From assembly GCA_028456385.1 (NCBI GenBank), contig JALNQF010000038.1:62001-126000 (forward strand): DNA of 64,000 bases, given 5' to 3'. The notes under the pieces were generated by a model. That model was given only the letters and a program-made list of their open reading frames with translations, was not told the DNA's origin and did not search any database. How positions within the stretch are numbered: the stretch's first letter is position 1; each line of letters opens with the position of its first letter. Source of the DNA: Ophiosphaerella korrae. Lineage: Eukaryota > Ascomycota > Dothideomycetes > Pleosporales > Phaeosphaeriaceae. Below, in pieces: positions 11,721-22,938 of this stretch. The translations under genes and the position numbers were made by a program.

Positions 11721-12005
11721 AGGACTGGCTGCGGGTGATCGGTGACGTAGGTGAGAAATGGTGAGAGGGTAGGAAAGGTGGGGTTGTGCTTGGGGAGGAG
11801 CTTGGAGGAGTGGTAAGATGGGTGGATTGGGTTAGTGCGGGGTACATCTGTCTTGTCTCCGCGCATGGCATTGTGGATGCATGGTAAATTCCCATGATGC
11901 GGTAAGTTGGCCAAGATAGCCAAGATGGACAATGGTATCAAATGTCATTACAAGACCTATATCTAGTCCCCACAAGAAAATATCAAACGCTCTGGGGTAT
12001 AACAC

Positions 12006-14408
12006 CTAAACCTTCCTCCGCTTGCCCACAGGAGGCTCTTCTTCGTCCAACGTAGGCGTGTCCTCTACCTCAGTCCTGCCAGTAGATCTTTCTACATTAC
12101 GCCATGTACTGACGCTCCGCTGCACCGTCTCAAACATCTCACGGGCATCTTGCACCACGCCTTCATCATCGCCAGGATTGAACATGACTGCATTGACAAA
12201 CATGCGCATAAGTTCTTTTTCGAGCTGTGCGGCATTGACAATCGACTTGGGAGGAATGTTGTCAAGCGTTACGGGTAGCTCGACAGTGCCTCCTCCGCCG
12301 GGACTACCGACTGGAGTGTCGGACGCTGCGGCTGCTACCTGCTTTGCTCCAGTGCCGATCGCTTTCTGGATGGATTTGAGGTCTGTGGGGCGCTTGATGA
12401 TATCGTAGTAGCCTTCTGCATCTTTGGCGCGCACTGCAGTGGAAAAGGTCGATGCGTGCTTGTGAGATTGTATATCGTTCATAATAGGTGCGCACGTGCG
12501 AGCAAAGTAGCGTGGTGCCGAGATGGTCCGTGGCGGACCTGGCGTACTGAAGTGGTCCTCGGCTTCTTCTAGAGAGGCATCTCGTGCATTGCGCTTTCGT
12601 CTCGATGCTACACCCCGTCTGCGCGTAATTGCTTGTGATGGTGTACCAACAGATTCCTCGTCGATGACGTCTACAGAGTTTCCACGCTCAGATTTGATGC
12701 GATTGCCAGCTTGCGATTCGTTGGGATCCGCGACTGTCTCGGTGTGTGATAGGATGGACTGGCTTCGGCTGCGATCTCGCACGGAGCCACCTGCACGAGA
12801 CGATGCGATACTACCAGGGCCTGTGCGCTTTGGTGGCGCTTTGCGTCGTGACCGGCCGGATCGAGTCTCGAGTTCAACCACGGAGTCTTCCTGTGGTTCT
12901 GATGTGGATGTTGCCTCTGGTGCAGGTTCTTCCGCGGGTGCCTGATCCGATTCCTTCTCTTTGCCCTGAGCCTTTCCTCGCGACTTTCTCTGGGACCTGG
13001 GCTTACCTGGGCTTGGTTTCGGTGTCGCTAGTGGCGCAAAGTCATCGATATGTTCCGGCACGGGACGTGGGCTAGCAGCGGGCGTTTCATTGAAACTGCT
13101 TGTCTTCTTCCACAAGCTCTTCGCAGAGTGCGGGGTGCCTGTGGCGCTGGTTGGGGAACGCGAGTTCACTGGTGTCGAAAAGGATTGCCTGGCCTGGGTG
13201 ACTAACGGGTGCATGGGAGGCACGCCTGGTTTGCTGGTTCCTGGAGTGTGTGCGGCCCGGGCGGGCTGTGGCTGTTGTCGACTGCTGACGGGCGTGGATA
13301 CCTGAGGGGGGGGTGGCGCCGCGGTGGGCTGAGGGTGCACTCGTGAAGGATCCTGGGGAGCCACTTGGAATGGCGGAAGCATAAATCCAGCCTGGGGAGG
13401 CGGTGGCGCATATTGGGGCGCATGGTGGGGGTGCGGTTGCGGCGGGAGAGGAGGAAACTGCGGTCTTTGCTGCTGATGTGGGACCTGTGCGCTCGGCGAG
13501 TGTGGCCCAGGCGAAGGGTGTGGAAGGCGCTGATGGTTCGGCGAATACGGGGGCGGCACACCCAGAGGGAGGCCGTACGGAGATAGACCGTGGCTGCCAG
13601 AGGGCTGGCCTGGCTGGGGCTGAAGCGGAGGCCCTTGAGGACCGGCAACAGGCGGCTGAGAATGGGGCGGTTGAGGAGGGTGGGGGTGTGGACTGGGGTG
13701 GGATGGCGGTAGATTTTGAGGCTGCTGGCCTGGGGGAAATGGCGAACTGTGGGATGGCGGTGCGGCGGGGGGTGGGTTTGCAGGCTGCTGAGGCTGCGAC
13801 GGGTGCGCATTTGGCTGCGCTGGGGCTGGCAGCGGCGAGGGCGATGCAGCGGGAGGGGGCTGTTGCTCCGAGGCAGGCGGCGGCTGGGGCAGCGGCTTCT
13901 GTGCAGGAAGGGGCGATTGCTTTGCGCGCTCCTGCAGCTGGTCGTCCCACTCGCCGCGCTCGATGCTCTTCAGTTCGCGCTGCAGCTTCTCGTACCGCTC
14001 CTCCTCGGCGCGGATGTGCTCGGTGGCTTCGGTGCGGTACGAGGCGTACAGCTGGTTGACCAGGCGGGGGATCAGGTGCTGGTGCTGCAGGGACTCCTGG
14101 ACGGTGGGCAGGGCGGGGCTGGCCTTCTTCCTCTTGCGCGGGTTGGAGGCATGGGCGGCATGCGCCTCGCCGGCGGCGTCGGCCTGCTCATGGTCGATTT
14201 CCTTGCGCAGACGCTCGAGATAGAAGTTGCGCAGGGCATCTGGGCTGAGGCGGCCGCTCTGGAAGCACTTGTGGCCGGCGATGTCGGGGTTCTTCTTCAG
14301 CAGGTCCGAGATGGTGCCGAAGACGGCAGAGCCGACGCCATAGGCATGCAAACACTGGAACAGAAGCAGCGACTCGAGGGTGGTGTAGGCAGAGACGCTA
14401 GTATTCAT
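12006..14408 (-). CDS. Bromodomain protein, BRD8-like
   Basis: A single exon of 800 aa if translation starts at MNTSVSAYTTLESLLLFQ; the frame stays open to an ATG at 14732 (908 aa). I prefer the inner start because the extra 108 residues are Pro/Ser/Ala low complexity, like translated CT-rich leader, while a folded helical region begins right after the inner Met. That N-terminal region (about 10-75) has YGVGSAVFGTISDLLKKN. Then comes a long Pro/Gln/His-rich disordered part (about 170-470), basic stretches, and near the C-terminus a bromodomain (IMNDIQSHKHASTFSTAV, then YYDIIKRPTDLKSIQKAI, and later FNPGDDEG). Bromodomains bind acetyl-lysine in histones. The arrangement resembles BRD8-type subunits of NuA4-like acetyltransferase complexes, which is inference. 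The protein is nuclear, judging by the terminal KRRKV. Confidence 0.85.
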   Translation of the reverse strand: MNTSVSAYTTLESLLLFQCLHAYGVGSAVFGTISDLLKKNPDIAGHKCFQSGRLSPDALRNFYLERLRKEIDHEQADAAGEAHAAHASNPRKRKKASPALPTVQESLQHQHLIPRLVNQLYASYRTEATEHIRAEEERYEKLQRELKSIERGEWDDQLQERAKQSPLPAQKPLPQPPPASEQQPPPAASPSPLPAPAQPNAHPSQPQQPANPPPAAPPSHSSPFPPGQQPQNLPPSHPSPHPHPPQPPHSQPPVAGPQGPPLQPQPGQPSGSHGLSPYGLPLGVPPPYSPNHQRLPHPSPGPHSPSAQVPHQQQRPQFPPLPPQPHPHHAPQYAPPPPQAGFMLPPFQVAPQDPSRVHPQPTAAPPPPQVSTPVSSRQQPQPARAAHTPGTSKPGVPPMHPLVTQARQSFSTPVNSRSPTSATGTPHSAKSLWKKTSSFNETPAASPRPVPEHIDDFAPLATPKPSPGKPRSQRKSRGKAQGKEKESDQAPAEEPAPEATSTSEPQEDSVVELETRSGRSRRKAPPKRTGPGSIASSRAGGSVRDRSRSQSILSHTETVADPNESQAGNRIKSERGNSVDVIDEESVGTPSQAITRRRGVASRRKRNARDASLEEAEDHFSTPGPPRTISAPRYFARTCAPIMNDIQSHKHASTFSTAVRAKDAEGYYDIIKRPTDLKSIQKAIGTGAKQVAAAASDTPVGSPGGGGTVELPVTLDNIPPKSIVNAAQLEKELMRMFVNAVMFNPGDDEGVVQDAREMFETVQRSVSTWRNVERSTGRTEVEDTPTLDEEEPPVGKRRKV

Positions 14409-15175
14409 CGAGGACGACGAGGCCGCGGCAGACGAGGGACGGGCAGCCAGGCGACTCGGACTCGGAGGCGGCGGTGCGCTGGGCGGCGATGGGGGCGGGC
14501 GGGGGATGGATGGGTGGAAGGGAGCGAGGGGGGAGGGAGATGGAAGGTGGTCGGGCGTGGAAAGATTTGATGGTTTGCGCGTTGCGTCCGAGACTCCGGG
14601 TTGGTGCTGCTGTGCTTGTGCAGTGCTGCGAGCGCCCTTTGCAGCGGCCGCCGGGGTGCTGATTGGCCGCGCTTGGCTAGCAGCAGCGAATGCTGCCTGG
14701 GGACGCAGACGCGCCGGGAATTGCTGGTGCAAACATAGCTGATGCCATAGTGCCGCGTTTCTGCCTTTTGCTGCTTGATACTGCAGTGCTTGCCTTGCCT
14801 GCTTACACCCAGCCTACTATGCACATCCAGCACCTGATTGCGTCCGGCTGCATCTGCATCTGTCTGCACCATCTCACCCGAGCTCCACTAGATCGACGCC
14901 CAACCTGAACAAGCATCCGTCCATCCCCTTTCTCCTGGCCCGGTGAAATTGCGACCCTCACTTCTGAATCAGGACCTCCATATCATGCATCTCATGTCCG
15001 CTTCCATCTCTGCTCCCCCCGGCTGCGCCTTCTGAAACGCCTCTGATCTTGCTCTCCGTTTGCGCACTGCCTGCACATAACACCATTGTCCCCTCCCCAC
15101 GCTTCTTGGCCGCCCATCCACCCGCCCAGCCTGCTTACACCCGCCACCCTCACCACCACCCAAGCATCGCTAGAC
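14409..15175. other. Divergent promoter region, CT-rich leader
   Basis: This lies between the bromodomain gene (minus) and the small coiled-coil gene (plus). It is C/T-rich on the side of each gene start, as in many fungal leaders. The bromodomain frame is open through 14732 and could be coding if the outer ATG is used. No other feature seen. Confidence 0.4.
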
Positions 15176-15781
15176 ATGGCCGACACCGAGCAGGAGTGGA
15201 AGCAGGGCTGGAAGCCAAACAAGCGCCCTCAGTCGTACGCTCTCCCGGCGCTAGTGTAGCTCCCGCTATTCTGACGCTTCTGCAGCACAGTTGCACGCAA
15301 CTTCATGACCGAGCTCGACAGCCTATTCAAGCTCGACGGGGATCTCGATAGCCTCGACAAGAACGTCCACCAAAAGTAGGCCTGCGCGCACTGCGCCCCA
15401 CCGTTGCCCATTGCCCATTGCCCACTAACGCTTCCCTCCCCCCACAGGAAGCAGGCTGTCAGCACACAAACACAAGAGCTGCAAGCCCTCGAGGCCCGGT
15501 TGCGCGAGGCCGAAGACCGCCTGAAGCAAGCCAACTCCAACTCGCCACCACGACGGAAAGATAGCCAGCGCCGCAGCCCCCTCAACACCGCCTTCGCCGA
15601 CGCAGACAAGGCCGGCCCGAGCAGCCCCCTGGCCCAGAAGCCGCCAAACGCATCCACACCCACACAAGCACAGGACAGCCCTGCAGGTGCGCAGCTGCAG
15701 CCACCTACACCCTCCTCTCAGAACAGCGCTGACTATGTCCTGGTAGAGCGGCCGCCGTCTGCCCAGCCCGTCGACAAATAA
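15176..15781 (+). CDS. Small coiled-coil protein of unknown function
   Basis: Three exons (15176-15234, 15286-15375, 15448-15781; introns 51 and 72 nt) give 160 aa. Both joints restore a continuous frame: RPQ|STVARNFMTELD and NVHQK|KQAVST. The N-terminal half is helical and charged, with heptad-like spacing (residues about 20-85, including QTQELQALEARLREAEDRL). The C-terminal half is Pro/Ser/Gln-rich and disordered and ends in ERPPSAQPVDK. No signal peptide or membrane segment. I do not recognise a family; short coiled-coil adaptors of this type often serve in complexes, but nothing here identifies one. The ATG is the first in the mRNA region that gives this frame. Confidence 0.75.
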
Positions 15782-16422
15782 TCCTGCCGCTGCTACCATG
15801 TCGCATCCTCACGCTGTCCCTTTGCATCGACCACCCCCCCGCTGGCTCCTGCCTTGGATACCCACCACCTACCTCGCGGTAGAGTACATATTCCCTTTTT
15901 AATTGACGATTCTCTGTACTTGGCGCATCGCTCTGGTCATGACCACGGGGAATATGCATACATTATTTGTACCGCAATACTTCTATATCATTCAAAGTAC
16001 TACATCTCATCGTGCTCTGGTCTGCTTGTGCCACTTTGACATTGCATGACGAGAACTGTCTTGGCATGGAATTGACCTATCGAATGCAGAGTCACGTGCG
16101 GACCATTTCCCCACGGGGAAGCATCACTTGCATGCCAAGGACAGCCAATGAAGTTGGTAGATAATACCCAAAGCGTCAACATATCATTGCACGTTACTCT
16201 GATCCTACACAGCTAACGGTAACATTACAAAGGTCTCGCAGGACCCACAAAACAGACATCCTCCTATTCCACTAAGAGAGAAATAACCCGACGGTATAAT
16301 GCGGAAAGAAGAAAAAAGTGTACATGTGCCAAAGAACGAAGCGAAGAAGAGGCTGGCAGATGGAAGCAATGCAGGGTCCGGCAGGCGCTGAGTGCAGCAT
16401 CCACGTCCGGTTTTATACACAA
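15782..16422. other. Intergenic, convergent 3' flanks
   Basis: This lies between the small coiled-coil gene and the end of the DUF3455 gene. No coding frame, RNA gene or repeat recognised. Confidence 0.5.
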
Positions 16423-17344
16423 TCAAACGTACAAGTACAGATAGGTCGAAACGAGCAGCGCAATGGACACGAGAGAGCGCGCTGGCGCATTAAGCGCAGC
16501 AGCGCCCTTGAACGCCTGGATGGCAGGCGACGTCGACGTCGATGCCGGTGCCGGTGTCGGTACAACAGCCGCAGGAGTCTCGTTGCGCTGACTCTTTGTT
16601 TCTAGAACACTGCACGGGTCAGTTTCTGGGGTCCTCGTAGAAACGAAAAATGGAGGGTAGGTACGTTGAAAATAAAGAGACTCACGTGTAGATCCAGTAT
16701 TGTGCTTGGTAGGCAATGGTTACCACTTCGCCTGCGGCTTTGCCCTCGCAGCTGCTTGGGGCGAGACCGCCGACGGTGTTGAGACGATAGATTTGCTGGA
16801 CTGCGCTTGATGAGCCGTCGGCTTTGGCTTCGAGACGCAGCCATTTGACGTCTGAGGCTGGCTTGGGGGCGAGGCATTCCTCTGCTTTCTTGGTCTGTGT
16901 GTTACCTAGTCCGAGGATGTCGAAGTCGGGTGTTGTGTTGTCGACGAAGAAGTGCGCACCAATCGACTTGGGTGACTCTTCAATGCTGCCAAAGGCTTTG
17001 CTTGTTGAGGCACCGGGCTCTTTGGCCATGGTACATGACGCGTCGAAGAGCTGGGCCACGGCACCGATGGCACTGGGTGGTGCGGTGATGTTGCCGCCGC
17101 AAGTATAGTTTTGTGTGCCCTCACCGAGTGCGATCATGACGAGGTCAAGGCCTGTTGGTTGTTTCATGGTGTGAGTAGGTTGGGACAGACCGGACAGGTC
17201 ACACGCAGGTGTAAACACTGGGGTTGAGCCGTTCTGCGTTCCATTTTCAAACTGGCGACGATTATACTGAGTTGGGAGGCGAGAGGGGACTGCCAGGGCA
17301 GATGGAAGCAGCGCAAATGCCGCGATCAAGATTGAAGTATGCAT
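16423..17344 (-). CDS. Secreted DUF3455-family protein with GPI-like tail
   Basis: Two exons (17344-16686, 16609-16423) with a 76-nt intron give 281 aa. A signal peptide (MHTSILIAAFALLPSALA) is followed by a DUF3455 domain. Family-like landmarks are the GEGTQNYTC stretch, LFDASC, a glycine/His block (IGAHFF), a KWLRLEA strand and YRLNTVGG before the conserved final AQYWIYT. The second exon adds a Pro/Thr/Ser linker and a hydrophobic C-terminus (SIALLVSTYLYLYV), typical of a GPI signal. The splice joint falls inside the Thr codon of WIYT and restores the frame. The function of DUF3455 proteins is not established; some are labelled malate-dehydrogenase-like without good support. Cell-wall or extracellular location is inferred from the signals. 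Confidence 0.88.
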
Positions 17345-18807
17345 GATGAAGCTTTGTGGTTATGAAGTATTAGGAGGACAATGCTGGTAGGAAAGCAAGT
17401 ATGATACTAGAATGAATGGGGAGCTTCCAGAGCTCAAAGAAGATAACGCTGAATGAAAAGACCGAAGTCGAAAGCCCAAAAGCCAAATGATGGAAGCGCT
17501 GTAGCATTGAAATTGATGAGGAAACCGAGCCAGCCATATATACTTTCTATGGTTCTTGTTCACATGGATACGGATTGATGACATGCAGCCGCCATGGATC
17601 AATGTGGAAGCGCAACTCCCAAACGTGCAACCCGTTTGACAAGGTAGTACTGTTTCGCCGTGCTAGATTGCTCAGAGATGCCCAATGGTAGCCGACTGAC
17701 GACCGATGTCTCCGTGCTGAAGAGTGCAATGACATTCTGTAAGGGCTTTTGGTTCTCGGCTCAAGCTTCTCACACTTTTTACCCTGTCCTTGGGGTAAAC
17801 ATTTGCTAGTGCGACAGCTAGCACCAGTTCACGAGGGTTGCACGGGCGCAATCGGCCCACTAAATCCCTGTGATGTTCGATGATCTCCTTTGCTGTTTGG
17901 AAACGCGAAGTAGCCTTACGATATCTTTTGAATGTCTATCATGGCCATCGCGTGGAGAGGACTCACCAAACGTGCGGCTCAATCGAACTCGATATGTTAT
18001 ACAACCTAAGTTGAAAGCTACCCGTTGCGCGCGGCAAGCCAATGCCTATTGGGGTTCGACTTGTGCTGTCGGTCCAGATCTGGGTCCTGTTTTGGATAGC
18101 GTACGCCTTGTACCTGCAGATCCTGATGCGAACATAAAACGCGACCAACAGCAATCCTCAAAAACCCAAGACCCTCGTGTAAGCTGGATGAAACAATCGC
18201 TACTACCGCTTTGGTGCGCCTAAGTATTGGAGAGTAGCAGAGCACTGCTGCCATACCAGAAATAGACCGAGAGCAAGGCTCGCTCTTTGTCCGTGTCCAC
18301 TTGGGCCTCTTCGGCTAGCATTCAAACACAAACGTAACAGATCCATTTGTTAGTGCCTTGACAAAGGGACCTGCATTAGTGGTCAATACCCTGAACGTCA
18401 GGCCGTATTCCCAGGAGACCGCCTGCATGGCGGACGGGGCAATGGTTCTCTCAACAAATATGGGGAGAAACGCGTCTGCTTGGCTGCGAGGAGAGGGGCA
18501 ATGACGGGGGTGAGGTTTCAGGCCACAACACGCGATTGACGCCTCATGAGTGCCCAAGACGCTCAGGCAAGTGTAGAATGTAGTGTAGCGGTAACAAGGC
18601 AATGTGTAGCCGTTGAGATTACGAAGGATGTTCCGAACGGCCGGAAGGAGCAGAGAGCCAGTGATGCCGTGGTCTAGATGCTTTGGGCTAGCGCCCTGAC
18701 ACTCCGCCTCCAGCCCACGTGTGCGTTGACGAGTCCCCATTCTGATAATGTCGTGGGAATTCCCCAGGCTGGCACGATTATGCTTGTGACCCTTCGTCTA
18801 GGACATC
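17345..18807. other. Intergenic, divergent promoter region
   Basis: 1.46 kb between the DUF3455 gene (minus) and the ankyrin gene (plus). The open frames present (for example 17870-18223 plus and 18315-18740 minus) have no domain, no signal and no partner exons. I see no repeat or RNA gene. Confidence 0.45.
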
Positions 18808-21800
18808 ATGGAACGCAGAATTAGCCTACAAGAACTCATCCGGAAGGCTGGCGTTGTCCAGGACTTGAGCCGACAGCCTTGCTTACCGGCTCCCACGGAG
18901 CCTGCCATTACCGCAAGTGAGGATGATCATACACAAGCCCGCACCTTGTTGATGAATCGAAAAGCAAAGAGCCCGGAGCACAAGGATGTCCTGAAACGCA
19001 TTTTCAGAAGCTCCAAAGACAAGAAGGAGTCACAAGACGGTGTGCAGTTTTCACAAGAGGAACTCGATCTCGCCCTGTCAGCTGTCCTTCAGGGACCTAC
19101 AACCAGTCCAGGCCTCACCCAAGCTTTTCTCGACTTAGGTGCAAAAGTGAATTTCGTTGAGACACCTGAAAAAAAGAGGAGACAGAGTAACCAGACCACC
19201 AATGGCCTTCGTCGCCGGAGTACTGTACTACAGCAAGCGGCGACACTTCGTAGGCCAGCGTGTGTTAGTCTACTTGCTAACTCTGGGGCCGATCAGACGA
19301 CATTGGATGAAGGCCTCAAGGCAGCACTTGCTTCGAACGACCAAGAATGCGTTCAGGAGCTCTTGCGCCACGGTGCTGATCTCAACCAGTTCCCTAACGC
19401 CTTGGCGAATGCCGTACGCACAAATGACCAGAACTTCATTCGGACGTTGCTTAGGGCGCCAAAGCCTATACAGCCAAAGATCATATCTTCATGCCTCCCC
19501 GCTGCAGTACAACAGGGCTCCAACGCAACCGTGTCGCTATTGATAGCATACAATGCTGACCCCAACTTCGACTCATCCAGCGCCCTAAATATGGCCATTG
19601 GGAAGCAGGACTACACGTCGGCAGTTGCCCTTGTCTCGGGCCCTATTCCGCTATCACATGCCACCTTGCAGCGTCTACTAGATACTACCATGAGGTTACC
19701 AACGGTCGAGGCACAGCTACGTTACCTCCAGCTCCTGTTTTGCTGTGGACTACCTCCCAGTAGCGTCGGTCTGTCCGATTTTCTAGTCTGTAGAGCGAGG
19801 AAGGGTGACACAGCTGGTGTCTTAATGATGCTAAGCTATGGTGTATCCACTGCAATAAACGAGGCCGAGTGCCTGAGAGTTGTCATATCCCAGTCGAACT
19901 GGAGGCTAGTAGATGCAATCCTGCAATCCCCCATCTCGCCCCAGCAAGCGTCAGCTGCCCTAGCTGTCCTACCTGTGAATTCACCACAGCCAGACCGTCT
20001 TCGCGTGATACAATCGCTTGTACAGAAAGGCGCAACTGGCCCACCTCTCGAATACTGGCTTACGAGGGCGGTCGAGGAAGGAGACATTGTTTTGATGGAT
20101 CTCCTGCTGAGTGCAGGCGCATTGGTAGCTTCGAGCAGTAGAAGCCCAATCTTTGCCGCTATAGCGAGGAAAGACTTGCGTAGCCTTCAGATGTTACTTG
20201 ACACGCACCCCTCTCCAGAGGTACTTTCAAAAGCGTTCCCGCTCTTACGTACTGGGTACTCCACAACTGAACGACTGAATTGTTCTCGCTTGTTGCTTCA
20301 GTATGGTGCACACGGCTCTGAAGTTGACCAAGCGCTTATTGATGCTGTGGCTGATACGTCGCCTACGAGAGATCCAGCGTTGATCACCGAACTTGTTCGG
20401 CGTGGAGCCAGCCCCAATTACGATAACGGCAAAGTACTCCAACTAGCGGTTTCTCAAGTCGATCTGTCTTTGCTGCGTTTGTTATGTAGCTCAAAGCCTA
20501 CATCTTCCGCAACTTCTGCAGCGCTTGTGCTAGCGTTCGACTCACATGGTAGCAGGCATTCCCGGACAGCAGAAATTATCGACCTACTACTCGTTCATGG
20601 TCTCGATGAGAAGCCAGCGATGCAGACTCTGCGGGTCGCTATTCAGGGTGGTCCTGATAACATCGACATCATCAAACAGTTAATTGCAACTAATATTAGG
20701 CTTCTAAGTCCTGCCTTTGAATACACAATCGCAATTGAAGATCCACAGCAAAAGGCCTTGATCCTTGACGTTTTACTAAAGATGGGCGTAGGACAAGAAG
20801 CTCTCGACAAAGCCCTTGCTGCTGAGTCTCGACACGCCATCTCCAGCAAAAACACTACAAGTACCGAGATGCTCGTAGAGAAAGGAGCTTCTGTGAGTCA
20901 CAATAATGGAGAAGCTTTGAGCGTCGCTGTAGCAGCAAGAGATAGCTCACTAACAGAACTTCTTCTCAGTTGCAAGCATCCACCATCACGATCTAATGTA
21001 ACAAACGCACTCAGCGCCTTGTTTGATGGCGACCAACAATTGAGACCTGAGGTTCATGATGAGCGTGTCCTGAAAATTGCACGCGATCTTCTTTCCCGTG
21101 GAGTAGAACAAGCGGCTATCGACTCAGCTTTGCCTGTTGCCATATCAGGTCCATACGGCAGTAATCACAAGGAGGCGTTGGTTGACTTGTTGCTTCAATA
21201 CAACGCAGATGTCAATATAACCAACGGTGTATGTTTTGTTCTTACGGCAGAAGTTCACAATACCGCCATCTTCGATGCGCTTTTGCTTCACAAACCGAAC
21301 TTTGGTGTTATTGTCACAAAATTGATAGATTCCAAACTTGAAGAGGAGATAGTTGTCCGCTCAATTAAATCATGTTGTACACATCCAGGTTGCTCACCCG
21401 ATGAACTGGAGCGACAGAATCGCAGCATGGCGAATTTAGTATTGGCAATGCAAAACTATCCGCGATGCGAGGCCCTTGTCGCAACACTACTCAATCAAGG
21501 CTGCGACCCTAACATCTCTGTTAAGGATGTCATCGACGCTTCGATAGGAAAAGAAGCTGTGACACCACTTTTATGGGCACTGAATCAAGCACAGAAGCGG
21601 GTATCAGATTCGGTCATTACGGCACTTCTCGAAGCCGGCGCATCCGTGACAAGAGTGTCCTCAGTGTCGGAGATCTCACCGATTGCGTTAGCGGCTCGGG
21701 AAGGACGGAATGACATTGTTCGAGTGTTACTGGAGCGGGGTGCGGATGCGTCTGCGCGAGACAAGTCCAACCGGTCTACACTATTCTACGCTAGCAGCGC

Positions 21801-22938
21801 CTCGAATGCATCTTCGATAGTAGGACTGCTTGCCCCCCATGCGGTCAAGAACGACGGAAGTCTTCACGAGGCGGCAAGGTGTTTGCAGTTCGATGCTGCT
21901 GCCACCTTGATCAACCATGGCCATAACCCAAACTTTCCTTCTCGTCTCCACCAGGGTAGACATGCATTAGGGGAGCTGTGTCTCCATGCACATATAACTA
22001 TAGCACAACAGAGATCAAAGGTGCGGCGGCTGATTAGGCTTCTCCTTGACAATGGTGCAGATGCAAAATTCAAAGCCCGAAACGAAAAGTCAGTTATCCT
22101 ACTTGCATTGGAAAATGCATACAGTGCTCTTGAGATCACTGAAGCCCTGCTTGAAACCGAGATATGGGAAGACTTGAATGATGAGAAGAACATGTACCGA
22201 GATTCCTCTGGCTTGTGGTACTCACCCTTAAAATATATTGAACTCATCCCATCCCCAAGTAGAGCTCCATACAAAAAGGACCTTATCGACCTCGTCCGAG
22301 ATAAAGGTTGCGAACCACGCTTCTACTCTGAATCCGCCATCCAGCCCCTTGGTGCAATCGGTATACCCAAGCCCGTTGCCCGCCTTGTAGACCGCCAGAA
22401 GGAGCATGAATTATCCCTTAAACACGACTCCGAACGGCACGAACACACCCGCTCCCTCGAAGAAACCTCACACAGAGACGCCATAAGGCGCAAACGCGAA
22501 CAGCAAGAATCCGACGCCTTGGCCCAAACCTATGCACATAACCACCACCAAACCCTCGAACGGCAAGCACACGACGCAACTATCCGCCGCGTCCGCGAAG
22601 CAGAACACATGAAGCGCTCTGAGAAAATAGCATGGCATGCTCTGCAGCTAGAGCAGGAACAGGAAGCATCTGTGCGGCGAGCATCGCTCAAAGAGCGCGA
22701 GTCTGCTGCAGCGATTTTGGCAGAGGGTAGGCTAATTGAGCAGCGCAAGGGCGAGTTGGAGCACCGCGTAGGTGTGGAGAGACTAATGCTGAAAGACAAA
22801 GAGGACGTGTATGAACGGAATATAAAGCGGCAGACAGAGGTGATGAAGAGAGCGGATGAGAGTGCGCAGTTACATGCGAGGTTGAGGCAGGAACGGCCGG
22901 CGATTGAGGGGGCGCCGCAGTGGGGGAGTGTAGACTAG
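18808..22938 (+). CDS. Large intronless ankyrin-repeat protein with coiled-coil tail
   Basis: One uninterrupted frame of 1376 codons. Roughly residues 140-1110 are many degenerate ankyrin units, recognised by recurring L-L-x-x-G-A-x patterns such as LLRHGADLNQFPNAL, LLSAGALV, ELVRRGASPNYDNGK and RVLLERGADASARDKSNRS. Units in the C-terminal third are closest to consensus. About 1195-1365 is a highly charged, Arg/Glu-rich coiled coil (RQKEHELSLKHDSERHEHTR onward). No signal peptide, membrane segment or enzymatic domain is visible. Ankyrin arrays bind protein partners, and the coiled coil suggests self-association. Similar large ankyrin proteins are common in filamentous ascomycetes, often in expanded families. 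No intron in over 4 kb is unusual beside neighbours with several each. Specific function unknown. Confidence 0.88.
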   Translation: MERRISLQELIRKAGVVQDLSRQPCLPAPTEPAITASEDDHTQARTLLMNRKAKSPEHKDVLKRIFRSSKDKKESQDGVQFSQEELDLALSAVLQGPTTSPGLTQAFLDLGAKVNFVETPEKKRRQSNQTTNGLRRRSTVLQQAATLRRPACVSLLANSGADQTTLDEGLKAALASNDQECVQELLRHGADLNQFPNALANAVRTNDQNFIRTLLRAPKPIQPKIISSCLPAAVQQGSNATVSLLIAYNADPNFDSSSALNMAIGKQDYTSAVALVSGPIPLSHATLQRLLDTTMRLPTVEAQLRYLQLLFCCGLPPSSVGLSDFLVCRARKGDTAGVLMMLSYGVSTAINEAECLRVVISQSNWRLVDAILQSPISPQQASAALAVLPVNSPQPDRLRVIQSLVQKGATGPPLEYWLTRAVEEGDIVLMDLLLSAGALVASSSRSPIFAAIARKDLRSLQMLLDTHPSPEVLSKAFPLLRTGYSTTERLNCSRLLLQYGAHGSEVDQALIDAVADTSPTRDPALITELVRRGASPNYDNGKVLQLAVSQVDLSLLRLLCSSKPTSSATSAALVLAFDSHGSRHSRTAEIIDLLLVHGLDEKPAMQTLRVAIQGGPDNIDIIKQLIATNIRLLSPAFEYTIAIEDPQQKALILDVLLKMGVGQEALDKALAAESRHAISSKNTTSTEMLVEKGASVSHNNGEALSVAVAARDSSLTELLLSCKHPPSRSNVTNALSALFDGDQQLRPEVHDERVLKIARDLLSRGVEQAAIDSALPVAISGPYGSNHKEALVDLLLQYNADVNITNGVCFVLTAEVHNTAIFDALLLHKPNFGVIVTKLIDSKLEEEIVVRSIKSCCTHPGCSPDELERQNRSMANLVLAMQNYPRCEALVATLLNQGCDPNISVKDVIDASIGKEAVTPLLWALNQAQKRVSDSVITALLEAGASVTRVSSVSEISPIALAAREGRNDIVRVLLERGADASARDKSNRSTLFYASSASNASSIVGLLAPHAVKNDGSLHEAARCLQFDAAATLINHGHNPNFPSRLHQGRHALGELCLHAHITIAQQRSKVRRLIRLLLDNGADAKFKARNEKSVILLALENAYSALEITEALLETEIWEDLNDEKNMYRDSSGLWYSPLKYIELIPSPSRAPYKKDLIDLVRDKGCEPRFYSESAIQPLGAIGIPKPVARLVDRQKEHELSLKHDSERHEHTRSLEETSHRDAIRRKREQQESDALAQTYAHNHHQTLERQAHDATIRRVREAEHMKRSEKIAWHALQLEQEQEASVRRASLKERESAAAILAEGRLIEQRKGELEHRVGVERLMLKDKEDVYERNIKRQTEVMKRADESAQLHARLRQERPAIEGAPQWGSVD

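Noticed and set aside
13403..14570. Long plus-strand frames opposite the bromodomain gene
   Set aside because: Shadows of a Pro/Gln-rich, GC-rich coding region; the minus frame carries the bromodomain.
18315..18740. 141-codon minus frame upstream of the ankyrin gene
   Set aside because: No domain, signal or exon partner; length is within chance for this DNA.
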